From the NCBI RefSeq assembly GCF_017591435.1, contig NC_059304.1:29465883-29529882 (forward strand): DNA of 64,000 nt, in the 5' to 3' direction. A model generated the notes under the pieces. That model saw nothing but the letters and a program-made list of their open reading frames with translations, had not been told where the DNA came from and did no database searches. Shown one piece after another: positions 1-10,327 of this stretch (its first letter is position 1; every line of letters begins with the position of its first letter). This stretch comes from Portunus trituberculatus. Taxonomy: Eukaryota; Arthropoda; Malacostraca; Decapoda; Portunidae. The translations under genes and the position numbers were made by a program.

Positions 1-2
1 TG

Positions 3-740
3 CTGGATGTGGATCGGCACTGGGTAGATCTTCGCTTGAATTCTTCTCGTTGTGGTGAGGATGATGTCATGCTCTAGGGTGGTAGCGCAGCCAGGATATT
101 GTGAGAACATAGAGGCGTAAGCAAGCAGTAGGTCTTCTATGTCTGCAGCTTGATGCCAGGAGAGGGATGAACTGATGTCCGGCTTCATTGAATCATCCTG
201 GGCCTGGGAAGCGAGTGGAAATTCAGGTACTTCATCTATTATGTCGTTCACATACGGCATCTTACCTGTGTCATCAGTCTTCTCCAAGGATGAAGTCTCG
301 TCCAGCACTTGTGCTTGATTAACTTGTGCCCGCCGATGTTATTTCTTCAAGTTGTTGGCGTGGTAGAGCTTTGGTCCCTTCGGCGTCTTGATCAAGTAGT
401 CGACCTTCCCACGTCTCTCCAACACTTTATAGGGTTCTTCCCAGGCCAGTAAGAGCTTGCTGGTACTACTCGGAAGTAAGACTAGTACCTCATCTTCTTC
501 CTGAAACTGGCGATCCTGGGACTTTAAGTCAAAGTAAGCCCGATAGCGTGAGGTACTTACATCTGCATGTCTGGCTGCTAATTGAGCACAATCTGATACT
601 TTGTCACGTAACTCGAGAACGTATTAGCAGGCTGGTCTCTCATCCTCGGTCATCTTTCTATTCTCCCACAGGTCACGTAAAACAGATAGAGGTCCTTGTA
701 CGTTGCGGCCATAGAGCAGCTCAAAGGGAGAGAATCCAGT
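3..740 (-). pseudogene. Integrase C-terminal domain running into the RT N-terminal region
   Basis: The frame is the same as the integrase above. It continues through TGFSPFELLYGRNVQG, stops at TAA 624, and includes a typical C-terminal integrase block (LAWEEPYKVLERRGKVDYLI, then KLYHANNLKK, about 342-450). After a third stop at TAA 339 it stays open to the window edge with a linker and then LLLAYASMFSQYPG...EHDII (about 50-120). That resembles the stretch just before RT finger motifs in Ty3/Gypsy pol (FS-x3-PG...EH-x-I). The RT catalytic motifs themselves are outside the window. Confidence 0.75.
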
Positions 741-1589
741 CTAGTCGTTAGGAATTTCCCTGAGAGCGAACAGGGTTGGTACTAAGTACTGGTGCCATTC
801 CCGTGGTTTATCCGCACATAACTTCCTCAAAGCAGATTTAAGGGTGCCGTGTAGTCGCTCGACAAGTCCATTTCCCTGTGAATAAAAGGGTGTAGTGAAG
901 ATGGGTTTCACCCCCAACAACTTGTGAAGCTCAGCCATTAGATTGGATGTAAATTGTGTTCCTCGGTCGGAGAGGATTTCCCTGGGAGTTCCCACTCTGG
1001 CGAAGATGGTGAGCAATGCCTCGGAGAAGGAGATGGTGTCGATGTCCTTCAAAGGCATGGCTTCTGGAAAACCCGTAGAAAAGTCAATCAAAGTAAGTAG
1101 GTAGCGGTGTCCTTCAGAAGAGGGTGGAGACAGAGGACCCACTAAATCAATAGCAACCCTCGAGAAGGGCTCAGTGATAATAGGCAGGGGCTGCAAAGGT
1201 ACTGCTCTTACTCGTCCTTTGGATGAGAGATGCTGACATTTATCACAAGAATGACAGAAATCCCTTATATCAGCTCCCATCCCTGGCCAGAAGAAATCTT
1301 GTGATATCTTAATCTGGATCTTCCTATGTGAAAAGTGTCCTGCCAGAGGTCCTTCATGCACAACTTGCAACACAACGGGGTGACACTCCTTAGGAACAAC
1401 GAGGCCTACAGTATCTGTCCTTTGAGGGCAGTCAGAGAAGATACACTTACGATATAGGTCTTCTTGATAGATGAACTTGTATCTGGAGCCATTACGTGCC
1501 TCCTCCGTTTCCCCCGACGCTGCTTTACGACGGATCCCCTCAAGAGTGGGACAGGAATCTTGGAGCTGTATGAAACATTGAGGTGTCAC
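741..1589 (-). pseudogene. Integrase (zinc-binding domain and DDE core)
   Basis: N-terminal HHCC zinc domain: H-E-G-P-L-A-G-H followed by CHSCDKC. The catalytic core has all three acidic residues: AIDLVGP, LSDRGTQF and NGLVERLHGTLK. It would insert the cDNA into host DNA. The frame stops at TAG 741-743 just before TGFSPFELLYG, a conserved integrase segment that continues in the same frame, so the stop is internal. The N-terminus is not defined by a real start because the domain belongs to a pol polyprotein. Confidence 0.9.
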
Positions 1590-1705
1590 CTTCAGAGGAT
1601 GGAGCTTAGGCAGAACAAGGGGATGTACTCTCTTCGTTCGGCTGGCTCAGGTCTGTACAGCACACACCTGGGTGGTAGAGCTGTGAGTGACAGATGAAGG
1701 TACTG

Positions 1706-1862
1706 CAGAGGGTGTAATAGGATGGTTAGAGATGGTTTCACTCTTACCCACTGACGTTAACTTCTCTTGTGGCTGTTCTGGTGAGGGTGTAATAGGATGT
1801 AACGTTAGAGATGGTTTCACTCTTACCCACTGACGTTAACTTCTCTCGTGGCTGTTCTGGTA
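1706..1862. repeat. Tandem duplication of about 77 bp between protease and integrase
   Basis: The stretch beginning GAGATGGTTTCACTCTTACC occurs twice (about 1728 and 1810), with the following CACTGACGTTAACTTCTCTYG and flanking GAGGGTGTAATAGGATG repeated in the same order. It is a local duplication inside the Gypsy element. Confidence 0.85.
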
Positions 1863-2216
1863 AAGTAATCTTGGGGCCATCAGTGTCTTGCAGTATTCTA
1901 GCCGCTGGTAAGTCCACGGCATCTGGAATGTTGCCAATGAGGACGGTAGCGAACTTGAGTGGCGCTCTGGCGGCGCTGGCCAAGCCAGTATCATAGGGTA
2001 GGGGCATCGTAAGAAGCACCGAACCAAAGGAAACTCATCAATCCGCCCCAGATAATCTGCCACCTTGACCTTAGGACAAAGTGCAGGATCAACGTCAGGT
2101 AGTACTTCTTCAGAAACAATCATGCCAGTGCACCCGGAGTCTCTCATGATGGTTGAAGTCCAAGAGCCATTGACAGTCCCGGCAACAGCATAATAGGGGA
2201 CACTACTGTCCGTCAA
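1836..2216 (-). pseudogene. Retroviral-type aspartyl protease fragment
   Basis: The frame holds the active-site signature RDSGCTG (D-S-G near 2135) in a fold-start context (NGSWTSTIMRDSGCTGMIVSEE), as in Ty3/Gypsy proteases that mature the polyprotein. There is no ATG at the listed start, since the frame opens at TTG. The C-terminal half drifts into another frame near 1990-2020, where a second overlapping frame carries the likely continuation. The domain sits directly before integrase with no RT between. Confidence 0.7.
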
Positions 2217-2280
2217 ACAAATTTATCTTGTATGCAGCACCACTGATGGCTTGGTTCTTAAAGGCTCGTGGGTTCTTGGG

Positions 2281-2322
2281 ACAATTCGGCCTTATATGCC
2301 CCTTCTCCCCACAGTTGTGACA
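2281..2322 (-). pseudogene. CCHC zinc knuckle of gag, beyond the premature stop
   Basis: Minus-strand reading gives CHNCGEKGHIRPNC, a perfect C-x2-C-x4-H-x4-C nucleocapsid knuckle. It is in frame with gag once the TAG at 2464 is ignored. It binds RNA in related elements. The reading continues to a stop near 2210 and the protease lies in another frame, as expected for a frameshift between gag and pol or for decay. Confidence 0.85.
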
Positions 2323-2463
2323 TCTGACCGTGGAAGGCGTTTGTCGGTCAGAGGGGTGAACTTGTGACTTCTGGGTTAGATCATCTCGATGAGGGATCCT
2401 CTTGGGTTGAGTGGGGCCAGCCTTGGGGTAAGCATTACGGGCGGTCGCCCAGTCATCAGCCAG

Positions 2464-3177
2464 CTAGACAGCCTCACTCAAACTGGTAGTGTGTCGCTCC
2501 TTGATGAAAAGATGGAGTTTAGGATTTAGTGTAGAGAGAAATTGGTCAAGCACCATAAACTCCTTCAAGCTTTCAAACTCTGAAGGTATTTGGGAATATT
2601 CTAGCCAAGTGTCGAAGTACCTGCTGAGTTGAGTGGCAAACTGCTGATAGTTCTGGCCTACCTTGATCTTGGCCGACCTGAAATCTACTCGGTAGCTATC
2701 AGGGGTCTTACTGAAACCGGTGAGAAGAGCCTGTTTAAGTTGCTGGTAGTCGCTGATGACAGAAACAGGTAGAGAAGTGTATAATTCAGCAGCCTTACCA
2801 GTGAGCAAACAACCAAGTCTGACGGCATAAGAGTCTTCCTCAAGCTCAAGTAACTGGGCAATTTGTTCAAACCTTACTAGGTATACAGTGATGTCTTCGT
2901 CGTCTTTATATGCAGGCAACGTAGGTCTGGGGATAAAGTCAGAGGAGGATGTGGTGTGACTCTTATCTCCCGAAGCGAGTTCAGCCAGTCTGAGCTCTTG
3001 TTCTCGCACTGCTTGCCGCTCTTCTCTCTCTGCCTGCCGCTCTCGCTCTTCTCTCTCAAAGGCGCGTTCTTCCCATTCCATGGCTTGCTGCTGCTGTTGA
3101 AGGATCCACTGGCCCAGGTCCTTGCCTTCAAGACCCAACAACTCTGCTTGTACCTTAAGTTTTTCGAAATTCTCCAT
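2464..3177 (-). pseudogene. gag: gag-like capsid ORF of the Gypsy element
   Basis: The ORF starts at the ATG at 3177 (MENFEKLK...). It has a glutamine run, then a charged heptad-rich stretch of repeated ER/EER residues (about residues 25-60, likely coiled coil), then a retroviral-type capsid region with the patterns YLVRFEQIAQ and LLTGKAAELY. It ends at an in-frame TAG (2464-2466), but the same frame continues past it into a CCHC knuckle, so the stop is probably a disabling mutation. The protein would form the particle that packages element RNA. Confidence 0.8.
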
Positions 3178-3222
3178 CTCCACACACAGAATGGATTGAG
3201 AGCTGCACCAAAAATAATTCAA

Positions 3223-4112
3223 CCACCACCACTAACTGTTTACAAGTGAGAGGGAATGTTTTCCGCACCTCAAGGTAATGTAAAGCCACAATAACAAAGA
3301 TCGGTGCTTATCCACCAAGGACCGACTTAACACTGGCCAATAAAGTGAGAGAATACCAAAAATTCCACCTCACTATACAAAAGTACCGGAGTACTTACCA
3401 CAGACTCGCCAATAATGGCGCTTGATAGCGTCAGGTGAGAGGAATAAAGATTCCGCACCACACTGAACAACCTCACTCCCGGGCCTCAGGCAGCAAGGGC
3501 GCACAACAGCGACTGAAACACTCAAACTACCAATTCCATGAAGAGTAACAACACAACAGCCAGATCCTGGCAAGGTCGCCATATATGTCAGGGCCGGGTG
3601 GCTGTGTGACGTGTGTCAATTCCCAACGTCGGATATTCTTGGGTTGCCATTGATCGCTGGCTGTTTTAATACGCGACTCGGTATACAGCCAGCCAGCTCG
3701 CAAGAGACACACATTCTAAAATTCATATCATAATAAATCTTGAGGTATTGAGTCTTTGTACTGCAAAACATTAATTCCAAGTGTTTATCCTAACATTATC
3801 CATATGATCTGGTAATACACACTCTACAAAACTGTTATTATAAGCTTAATACTCACAGTCGCGGTTTCAATGCTCTCGCATTTTTTACTAGTCTCAACTA
3901 CATATTTGGTTTGAAACATTTTTTCATATAGTTCAACAGAGAGCACTGTTTCTCCTCTAAATATTACAAAGGAATACATTCTGTAATAATCTTGGTAGAG
4001 CAACATTTTTGCGGCCGAAGGCATATCAAACCGAAGACTAACTGAATTCGGGAACACCGAGTCCTCTCAAAACACCAAAACAACCCCGCGGCCCGCGGTT
4101 GTTTAGAAGCTC
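3223..4112. other. Leader or possible 5' LTR of the Gypsy element, then unassigned sequence
   Basis: Minus-strand sequence upstream of gag. A possible LTR edge is TGTCAGGG at 3586 (minus-strand ...CCCTGACA, a common LTR end), followed downstream on the minus strand by TATATGGCGACC, which may be the primer-binding region. I could not find a matching second LTR edge, so this is tentative. From about 3720 to 4112 I see no coding or repeat structure I recognise. Confidence 0.3.
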
Positions 4113-4120
4113 GTGTGGAG

Positions 4121-4572
4121 TAGGGTGACCAGACGTCCCCGGTTTCAGTGACCTGTCCCCGGCTACTGCTGTCCCCGGTTTTCTGTAACTGAAAAATCAC
4201 TTGATGCGTAAAAAAAAACTACTCTTTTTGATTATGATAATTATGTCCTTTTATAATTACTCTTTTAGAATGTCAAAAATAAGGAGAAGGCCTTAGTTTT
4301 TTATATAGTTTCCGTGAAGACGGTGAAGTGTATGGCGGACACATTTTAACAGCTAATGGGTGTTCATGATCTCAGATATTTCATCAGGTAGATTTTTTTT
4401 TCTTTGCAACTTGGGTAAATAAAATAAGGCGAGAGAAACTTTTGATTGCTGGTTTAGAAATGGTACGAATAGTGTGCCCGTTTTAGTTTTTCCAGTGCAA
4501 AAACACTACATGTTTTTACCTCCCTGAACTGAAAATGTCCCTGGAATTTGTCTCAGAAATTTGGTCACCCTA
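4121..4572. mobile_element. Non-autonomous hAT element (MITE), 452 bp
   Basis: The ends are perfect 11-bp inverted repeats, TAGGGTGACCA and TGGTCACCCTA. They are flanked by an exact 8-bp direct duplication GTGTGGAG (4113-4120 and 4573-4580), the hAT hallmark. GTCCCCGG recurs three times just inside the left end, as expected for subterminal transposase sites. No transposase ORF is present. It landed about 22 bp upstream of the THAP ORF start. Confidence 0.93.
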
Positions 4573-4601
4573 GTGTGGAGTGTTCTTAGAGCTGGAACAG
4601 A

Positions 4602-4997
4602 ATGCCGGTTTATACATGTGCTGTAGCTGACTGCAATTCTATATCAAAAAAGAAAAACCAAGGCGTGAAAGGATGGACTGTGTTTCCTAAGAAGAAAGAC
4701 GCGGCTCGAAGAAAATTATGGGAGACACGATGTAAACGAGGCCCGACGTGGAGAGCTACCAAGGACCATGCTATCTGCTCAAAGCACTTCATAGATTGGT
4801 GCAAAGGACCGTCAGTATCGCATCCAGACCCTGAACTGTTTGCCTATAACCGGTGGGGAGCAGGTAGAAACCTGCTTGATGTTGTTTACATACGGAAAGG
4901 ACAATCTTTCACTGAAGTAATACAAGAATTTTGCATCAAAACATCGTGTGTATTTGATATTCGTCACATTTTCTGGATTTTATTGCTAATTAATTAA
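4602..4997 (+). CDS. THAP-type zinc-finger protein, possibly a first exon only
   Basis: 131 codons from ATG. The N-terminal 70 residues show a THAP C2CH DNA-binding pattern: CAVADC, W...FPKKK, LWETRCKRG, TW.AT and ICSKHF, followed by GPSVSHPDPELFAYN. THAP domains bind DNA in host regulators and in transposases of the P and Harbinger/ISL2EU groups, and the GPS-x2-HPDP-x-LF extension is more like the transposase-linked kind. After about residue 105 the translation looks non-domain, so a splice donor may lie before it. No second exon or transposase catalytic domain was found nearby. The hAT MITE sits in its presumed promoter or 5' UTR. Confidence 0.55.
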   Translation: MPVYTCAVADCNSISKKKNQGVKGWTVFPKKKDAARRKLWETRCKRGPTWRATKDHAICSKHFIDWCKGPSVSHPDPELFAYNRWGAGRNLLDVVYIRKGQSFTEVIQEFCIKTSCVFDIRHIFWILLLIN

Positions 4998-5305
4998 CTT
5001 GAACCAATGAAATGTGCTTGCTTACTGAAAATAATGTAATTCACTCAAGGTGATGAAGTGTCCCAAAACTGAGACCATGAACCAAGCATTTTTGGCTCGT
5101 TTTGCCATATTACGTTCTCTGTGCTTGATGAAGCTGATTAGAGATGTTCCTAATAATCAATTACTTAGTTTGATAGCACATATATGACGTAAAAAAATTT
5201 TTCCAGCATACCGAGTTGAATGTGGTAAATTAAGTTATCTGGCGAATCTGGCAGCTTTTCAGCACTTTCCGACGTCGGGAATTACTCTTTAACATGTTAC
5301 TTGCG

Positions 5306-5371
5306 AATCGACCCACCGGTGGGTTGCCAGCGTTTGGCCACTGTTGCGATGCGACCCACCAGTGGGTCGTA
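5306..5371. repeat. Left subterminal palindromes of piggyBac
   Basis: Two near-palindromes, CGACCCACCGGTGGGT (about 5309) and GCGATGCGACCCACCAGTGG (about 5348), lie just inside the left end. Matching copies lie inside the right end in inverted order, so these are candidate transposase-binding sites. Confidence 0.8.
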
Positions 5372-5918
5372 CAGCAGTTTTCAGATATCACGTTTCTATC
5401 TTACTATTAACAGAAATTGGATTATATAATAAATTGCAATAAACAGTATGCGTAGGAGGGCATAGTAAACACTTATTGATAAATAACATGAAGTTTATTT
5501 CATTTTTACAATTAAACAAAAATAAATGAAAAAAGTTTTTTTTCAATACTATTTTCCTAATACATGAAATATAATGCATTTTTTCTTTCAGGAGAGCATA
5601 ATTTTCTTTGTTAAATGAAAAATCATCCTGTTTTCATATTTTTTTCTAATAAATGTAATAAAACCCTTCAAAACATAAAACATTTCTATGACAAATAATT
5701 GAAACAGATTGGACTTTCCTTGACAAGCTTTAGTAATTTTCATTATTGATCTTTTCATAATTTTCCTATCAATTGGACAAACTTTAGAAAAAGGAACCAT
5801 TGGTGATCCTCAAAAACTTCATGTCTTATAAACATAAGTAGTGAAACAAGAAAGAAATTTACTGAAAAAATACCTGCTACATGTTTCCATTATTTACTTT
5901 GAATGTTTTGTTTCAAAG

Positions 5919-7637
5919 CATGACAGACATAGGTAAGGCTTGCCATCACACGAGCTGCAGAAAGTAGATACTTTTTCTGCTCTTTTTGATGCTACTTTAC
6001 TTCCTTCGTTTGTGGATATTATTTCATAACACCATACACATCTCTTTTGAGATTCTCTCTTTGATCCTTCAGCTTCTGATAAAAAATGCTGTGCACCTGA
6101 GGGAATGACACTGTATGATAATTTTCTGCCTGGTCTTATTTTTTTTTTTCAAATAAACTATCAATTAGAAGTGAAAGGATGACTGACTCCGTGAACTGCA
6201 ATAAAGTCCATTTTTTGTTTGAAAGATATTTGTTGAAAATAATAAAAGCATTCACTACACAAGATCCTGTGGGTAACTCAATGGCAATTTTTTTTATACC
6301 ATTTTCTGTTTTTTTCTCAGAGCTGTACAATATGATGACATTTGATCTGAAAGATCAACTCTTTTCTTTGCTTTATTGTAATCCATTACACACTTGGGTT
6401 TTTTATTTCTTCGCCATTTCCTGAAACTTTACCTGTTGCAATTAATTTGTCATCATACTCAGGAACTGTTGATAAAATTAGTACATTTCTCTTATCCTTC
6501 CAATTGAAGACCTTGATGCCTTCATCATTTTCAAGAGAAGTTACTTCACCTTTCTTGATTTTGGCTTTGGTCACTTCCTTTGGAAGGCCTTTGCAGATGG
6601 CACGCACTGTGCCACACAGATATGTTTTATGTGAAAGAAGGTAATCAGCAAGTGGTTAAGATGTATGAAAATTGTCCACCGGTGTATAATGTAACTCCTT
6701 TCTCAAACAAAGGTAACATCAATCTTGCAATGACTGATTCAGTTTTACCTAAGGACTGATATTTTTCAGATACACCACAATAGAGTTCCAAATTCAAAGT
6801 GTATGCCTCTGTAGTACATAGTTTATAGAGTTTCATTCCATATTTATGCCTTTTTCCAGGAATATACTGTCGGAAGAATAATCTACCTCTAAATGGAACC
6901 AAGGTTTCATCTATAACAACTTCCTCACCTGGTTTATAGACATCCTGAAATGTCTGCACAAACCTGTAAAAAAGAGGTTTCAATTTGTAAAACCTACCTG
7001 TGTGAGGAAGACTTTCTGCAAAGTGGAACATCCTAAGCAAAAGCTGGAACCTGTCTCTCTCCATAGTCAATGGAACTAAGTCATTTTTATAAAGTACACT
7101 CTTTGACCAATGAAGGGAAGTTTCTGGCAAGACATTTACACCCATATGGAGAATCAGTCCTAAAATTTTTTGCATTTCTTCACTTGTAGTAGGAACCCAT
7201 GCTCTCAGTCTAGATTTTCTTGTCAGTACTCTAGAAGCAATCAAGTGATCTGAATAGCGGTTGGTTTCAGTTACCATCAAATCTACTATGTCATCAGTCA
7301 AAAACAGTAAATAAGCATCAATTGGCCAAATCTTGCCATCTACTGAAGCTGAAGGTCTCATTCAGAGTTCTTCCTTTCCTGTAAATGGAAATGAACGGTG
7401 TGTGGAAGTCACAGCTTTCCAACCACAGACAGACGATGCAACTACATCATCTACAGAATCTTCTTCCTCCTTTTCCTCCCCAGTTACGTTTTTATTTTCA
7501 GAACCTGCATCAGTTGATAGGCTATCAGATGAGCAAGATGACTCTGTTTCATAAAGTTCATCATCAGACTCTTCCTGTGGGCTATCTTTCCTTTCTTCTG
7601 TTGAACTAGGTCCACCATAAAATTGTTTAGGGTGCAT
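5919..7637 (-). pseudogene. piggyBac transposase, broken by a stop and frameshifts
   Basis: The reading starts with MHPKQFYGG and an acidic serine-rich N-terminus (7362-7637). An in-frame TGA at 7362-7364 separates it from the catalytic core (6645-7361), which has VVIDETLVPFRGR (first Asp) and GMKLYKLCTTE. A frameshift near 6660 damages the second Asp region (VTLYTGG...), and the frame resumes at 6386-6607 (YLLSHKTYLCGTVR). Another shift leads to 6136-6330, which includes the conserved VVNAFIIF. The C-terminal cysteine domain (about 5919-6125) retains CVWC, CSSC, CLSC and a final His. Transposase would cut and paste at TTAA, but this copy cannot be functional. Confidence 0.9.
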
Positions 7638-7743
7638 TTTCTAAGTCTGCAAAACAAAGATATTTAAACAAATTGTTAGTAATGGAAAGTATATTGTAAT
7701 ACGTATAGAGATGCTGCGAAAATCGAAAAAAAAATGTTTGTTC

Positions 7744-7810
7744 ATCAGTGGGTCGCATCGCAGTAATATCATAGATTTTTCACGGTATGCGATGCGACCC
7801 ACCGGTGGGC
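7744..7810. repeat. Right subterminal palindromes of piggyBac
   Basis: CATCAGTGGGTCGCATCGCA and GCGATGCGACCCACCGGTGG mirror the pair inside the left end. The core CGACCCACC-x-GTGGGTCG is shared by all four sites. Confidence 0.8.
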
Positions 7811-7966
7811 AAACAATTTGAGGTTGCTAGTGCGTTCATGTGTGCTCCCAGACTTCACTCACCTCCTCTTGCTTCGCTGGCAGGAGCCACACTGACGTGA
7901 CAACGATTTATTTGAATCGCAGTGAGGGAGAGTTCGCCACAGTGTCAGCCGCAAGTAACGTGTTAA

Positions 7967-8650
7967 GGAATAGGGTTAGATAAACATGGAAGCAAATATA
8001 ATATAATATTTACTTATACACCACACACCACACAGCACATCACAGGCATTAACACGATGATGGGCCAGTCCACACCTTCCACTACAGCTCCTCAGGTCCG
8101 TCTCTACTTCACAGTAGAAGTTACCTCGGTAGAGACGGCCACAGGTGATGCCCAGCAGGAACAGAGGGTGAAGCAGTCCATAGACTCACCCTCATGAGCT
8201 ATGGTCAGACAGGCGCTGGTTCTAGATGAATCCTGGGGCCGGAGATTGTAGGAAGCTCCACGGAGGTGGCTGATAGTCGCCAGGAACGCAACAGGCGAAG
8301 TACACACCCGTCGTGAGGCAGGGTAAGGGCCGCGGCAGCTTGGTACAAGGTGGCGTGGCGTGACGGCTAAGTTCACCAGGTGAAGGTGGCGGTGATGGTG
8401 GTGAAGGTGCCAAGGGTGAAAGGCGGTCGGCAGGGAGCCCAATCCTTCCGAGCAGCCTTCAGAGCGTTGAGCAGCTCTGATGATGATGAAGGTAGTGCGG
8501 GAGAGGTGTTACCCAGCGCTGGCTTGCGAGCTGTCTGCCTGAGCCGTCACTCGATGCTGCCGATGTTGCCTCGGCGGGGCCGGGTCCCAGGGTAGATGAG
8601 TGGGAGAACCCGGGGGATGTGTTGAAGCCGACAGACTCGGCCTAGACACC
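7967..8650. other. Unassigned sequence between piggyBac and the LINE
   Basis: GC-richer than its surroundings. It has short CACAC stretches near 8025 and open frames without recognisable domains. It could be the 5' untranslated region of the following LINE or unrelated sequence. Confidence 0.3.
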
Positions 8651-9068
8651 ATGCTACATACACGTGTCTGCGCTCTGTCCTTCACCAACCTCTGTGTGGA
8701 TTTTTTGTACGCCTCTCAGGCCTAGGATTAGTTAAATAAAGTTAGGAATCCCATTGTCCCGTGTTTTTAGCTTTGCCTTTTCATTGTCCTCTCCTTAGAG
8801 GCAACAGAAGGTGTCTGTTGCCAAGTCGTCAGATTGTCTTTCCTCTCTCACCTACGGAGGATCCGCCTCAGTGAACGTGCTTTTGGGGTGAATTAACACC
8901 GTCCGGCCCCCCTAGAGTGGTTTGGCAGGACAATCTGACATTAGGTAACTCCTCCCTGACCTCCTCCCACTTGTGTCCCGCTCCCCTCCTGCAGGAGGGG
9001 GGTGTACCCCCCTCCATGCCTGACGGACCTTCCTGCCCTCCCCCCGTAAGGGGGAGGGAGGACACTGA

Positions 9069-10327
9069 TCGACGACCCCGACTGCCAGACTGTCTATTGA
9101 CCCCTCTAAAGCGACGTATGTGACTCTACATTCCAAGACGAACACCCGCCTGTCTACTGTTAATTCTTTTATAATAAAGAAGGTCATTGACTGTAACATA
9201 GGAAATGTCGTTAATGTGAAAAAACTTGCTAGTGGTGATCTACTTGTTCAGACACTTAACGTAAATCAAGTTAAATCATTGTTGAAGCTCCGGTTCATTC
9301 ATGACATCGAGATCGAGGCTTCGATTCCAGTGTCCATGAACTCGTGTCGGGGAGTCGCTTCCCACCGCGATTTTGTGGATATGGAACCGACCGAGATCGT
9401 CGATTGCATGACTGATCAGGATGTCATTGAGGCTCGGAAAATTACTAAAATGGTTGACGGTACAAGAAGGAGCACAGCATCAGTCATTCTCACCTTCAGT
9501 GCTGCTAAGTTGCCAGAGAGGATTCATGTAGGGTACGAGTCGGTTCCCGTTCGTCCCTACATTCCGAATCCTCTCCGTTGTTTCAAGTGCCAGCTTTATG
9601 GTCACCATGGTAACGCTTGTCGGTCTTCCCACGCTTACTGCGGTAGATGCGCAGGAGAGGGCCACTCTGTGGACCAGTGCACATCCTTGGTAGAGAAGTG
9701 CCGTAATTGTGAAGGTGCTCACTCCACTTTTTCACGCGATTGTCCCGCGTGGAAAGTGGAGAAAGAGGTCTGCACGGTTAAGGCTACTGAAGGATCTCTT
9801 ACTATGAAGCAAGGATGCGAGTGAAGCAGACGCAGGCCGCGCCTGCTTCAAACGTCTCCTACGCTTCAACAGTAAGGGCTCCACCTAAGATGTGTACTGT
9901 TGCTATCCAGACTGACCTCAGCGACCTGCTGCCTGCTCCATCTACCACCACTGATTCCCCTTCAACCTCTGCCTCATCATCTGCTAAATCTACTACTACT
10001 ACTACTAAAACCTCTACTCCTATAACTTCCTCTGCTCCATACCTGTCTGCTATTTCTCGTACTCCCAGTAAGGGTGAGAAGACAGACAAGTCTAATAAAT
10101 TAAATTTAACAAAGCTTGAACGTCAACGCCCTTCTCATGTCGTCGCCGCTCCCGCGCCGTCGAGAAGGAGTTCACACGCTCGCTCCCTCTCGACGAGCTC
10201 CGGGGAGTTAACAATTGATGAATCGATGGATGTCACCATTAGTAAGGGCCGGGAGAGGTCCCCCGGCAGCGCCTCTGAGCGCAAAAGGACTAAGAAAACG
10301 GCCGCCACCACAACTCTTAAGCCATAA
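9069..10327 (+). pseudogene. LINE ORF1, gag-like nucleic-acid-binding protein
   Basis: The first part has the typical gag region of I/Jockey elements (LASGDLLVQ, then VILTFSAAKLPERIHVGYES, then YIPNPLRCFKCQLYGH) and three consecutive knuckles: CFKCQLYGHHGNAC, CGRCAGEGHSVDQC and CRNCEGAHSTFSRDC. Near 9800 a one-base shift moves the frame to 9815-10327, where SYYEARMRVK continues the same protein. A serine/threonine-rich tail with a basic end follows. It would coat element RNA. The N-terminus is unclear because the frame closes at TGA 9066 without a convincing ATG. It ends with TAA overlapping the ORF2 ATG. Confidence 0.85.

Larger units (their letters stand above)
1..3222 (-). mobile_element. 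Degenerate Ty3/Gypsy-type retrotransposon, Gmr1-like domain order
   Basis: On the minus strand the order is gag with coiled coil, CCHC knuckle, aspartyl protease, integrase (zinc domain, D,D,E core, C-terminal domain), then sequence like the region just before a reverse transcriptase. No RT lies between protease and integrase, as it would in ordinary Ty3/Gypsy elements. Known Gmr1-type elements place integrase before RT, and this copy fits that order. RT and RNase H would lie beyond the left window edge. Several in-frame stops and at least one frameshift make the copy inactive. The 5' LTR is not firmly delimited. Confidence 0.85.
5293..7962 (-). mobile_element. piggyBac element, degenerate, 2670 bp
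   Basis: Both ends abut TTAA (5289-5292 and 7963-7966), the piggyBac target. The terminal repeats CATGTTACTTGCG (left) and its inverse CGCAAGTAACGTG (right) match over 13 bp with one difference. A broken piggyBac transposase lies between on the minus strand. Boundaries and coding content agree, so the identification is firm. Confidence 0.93.

Noticed and set aside
8104..8600. Histidine- and proline-rich ORFs
   Set aside because: Both strands are open without domains. Composition follows local GC content.
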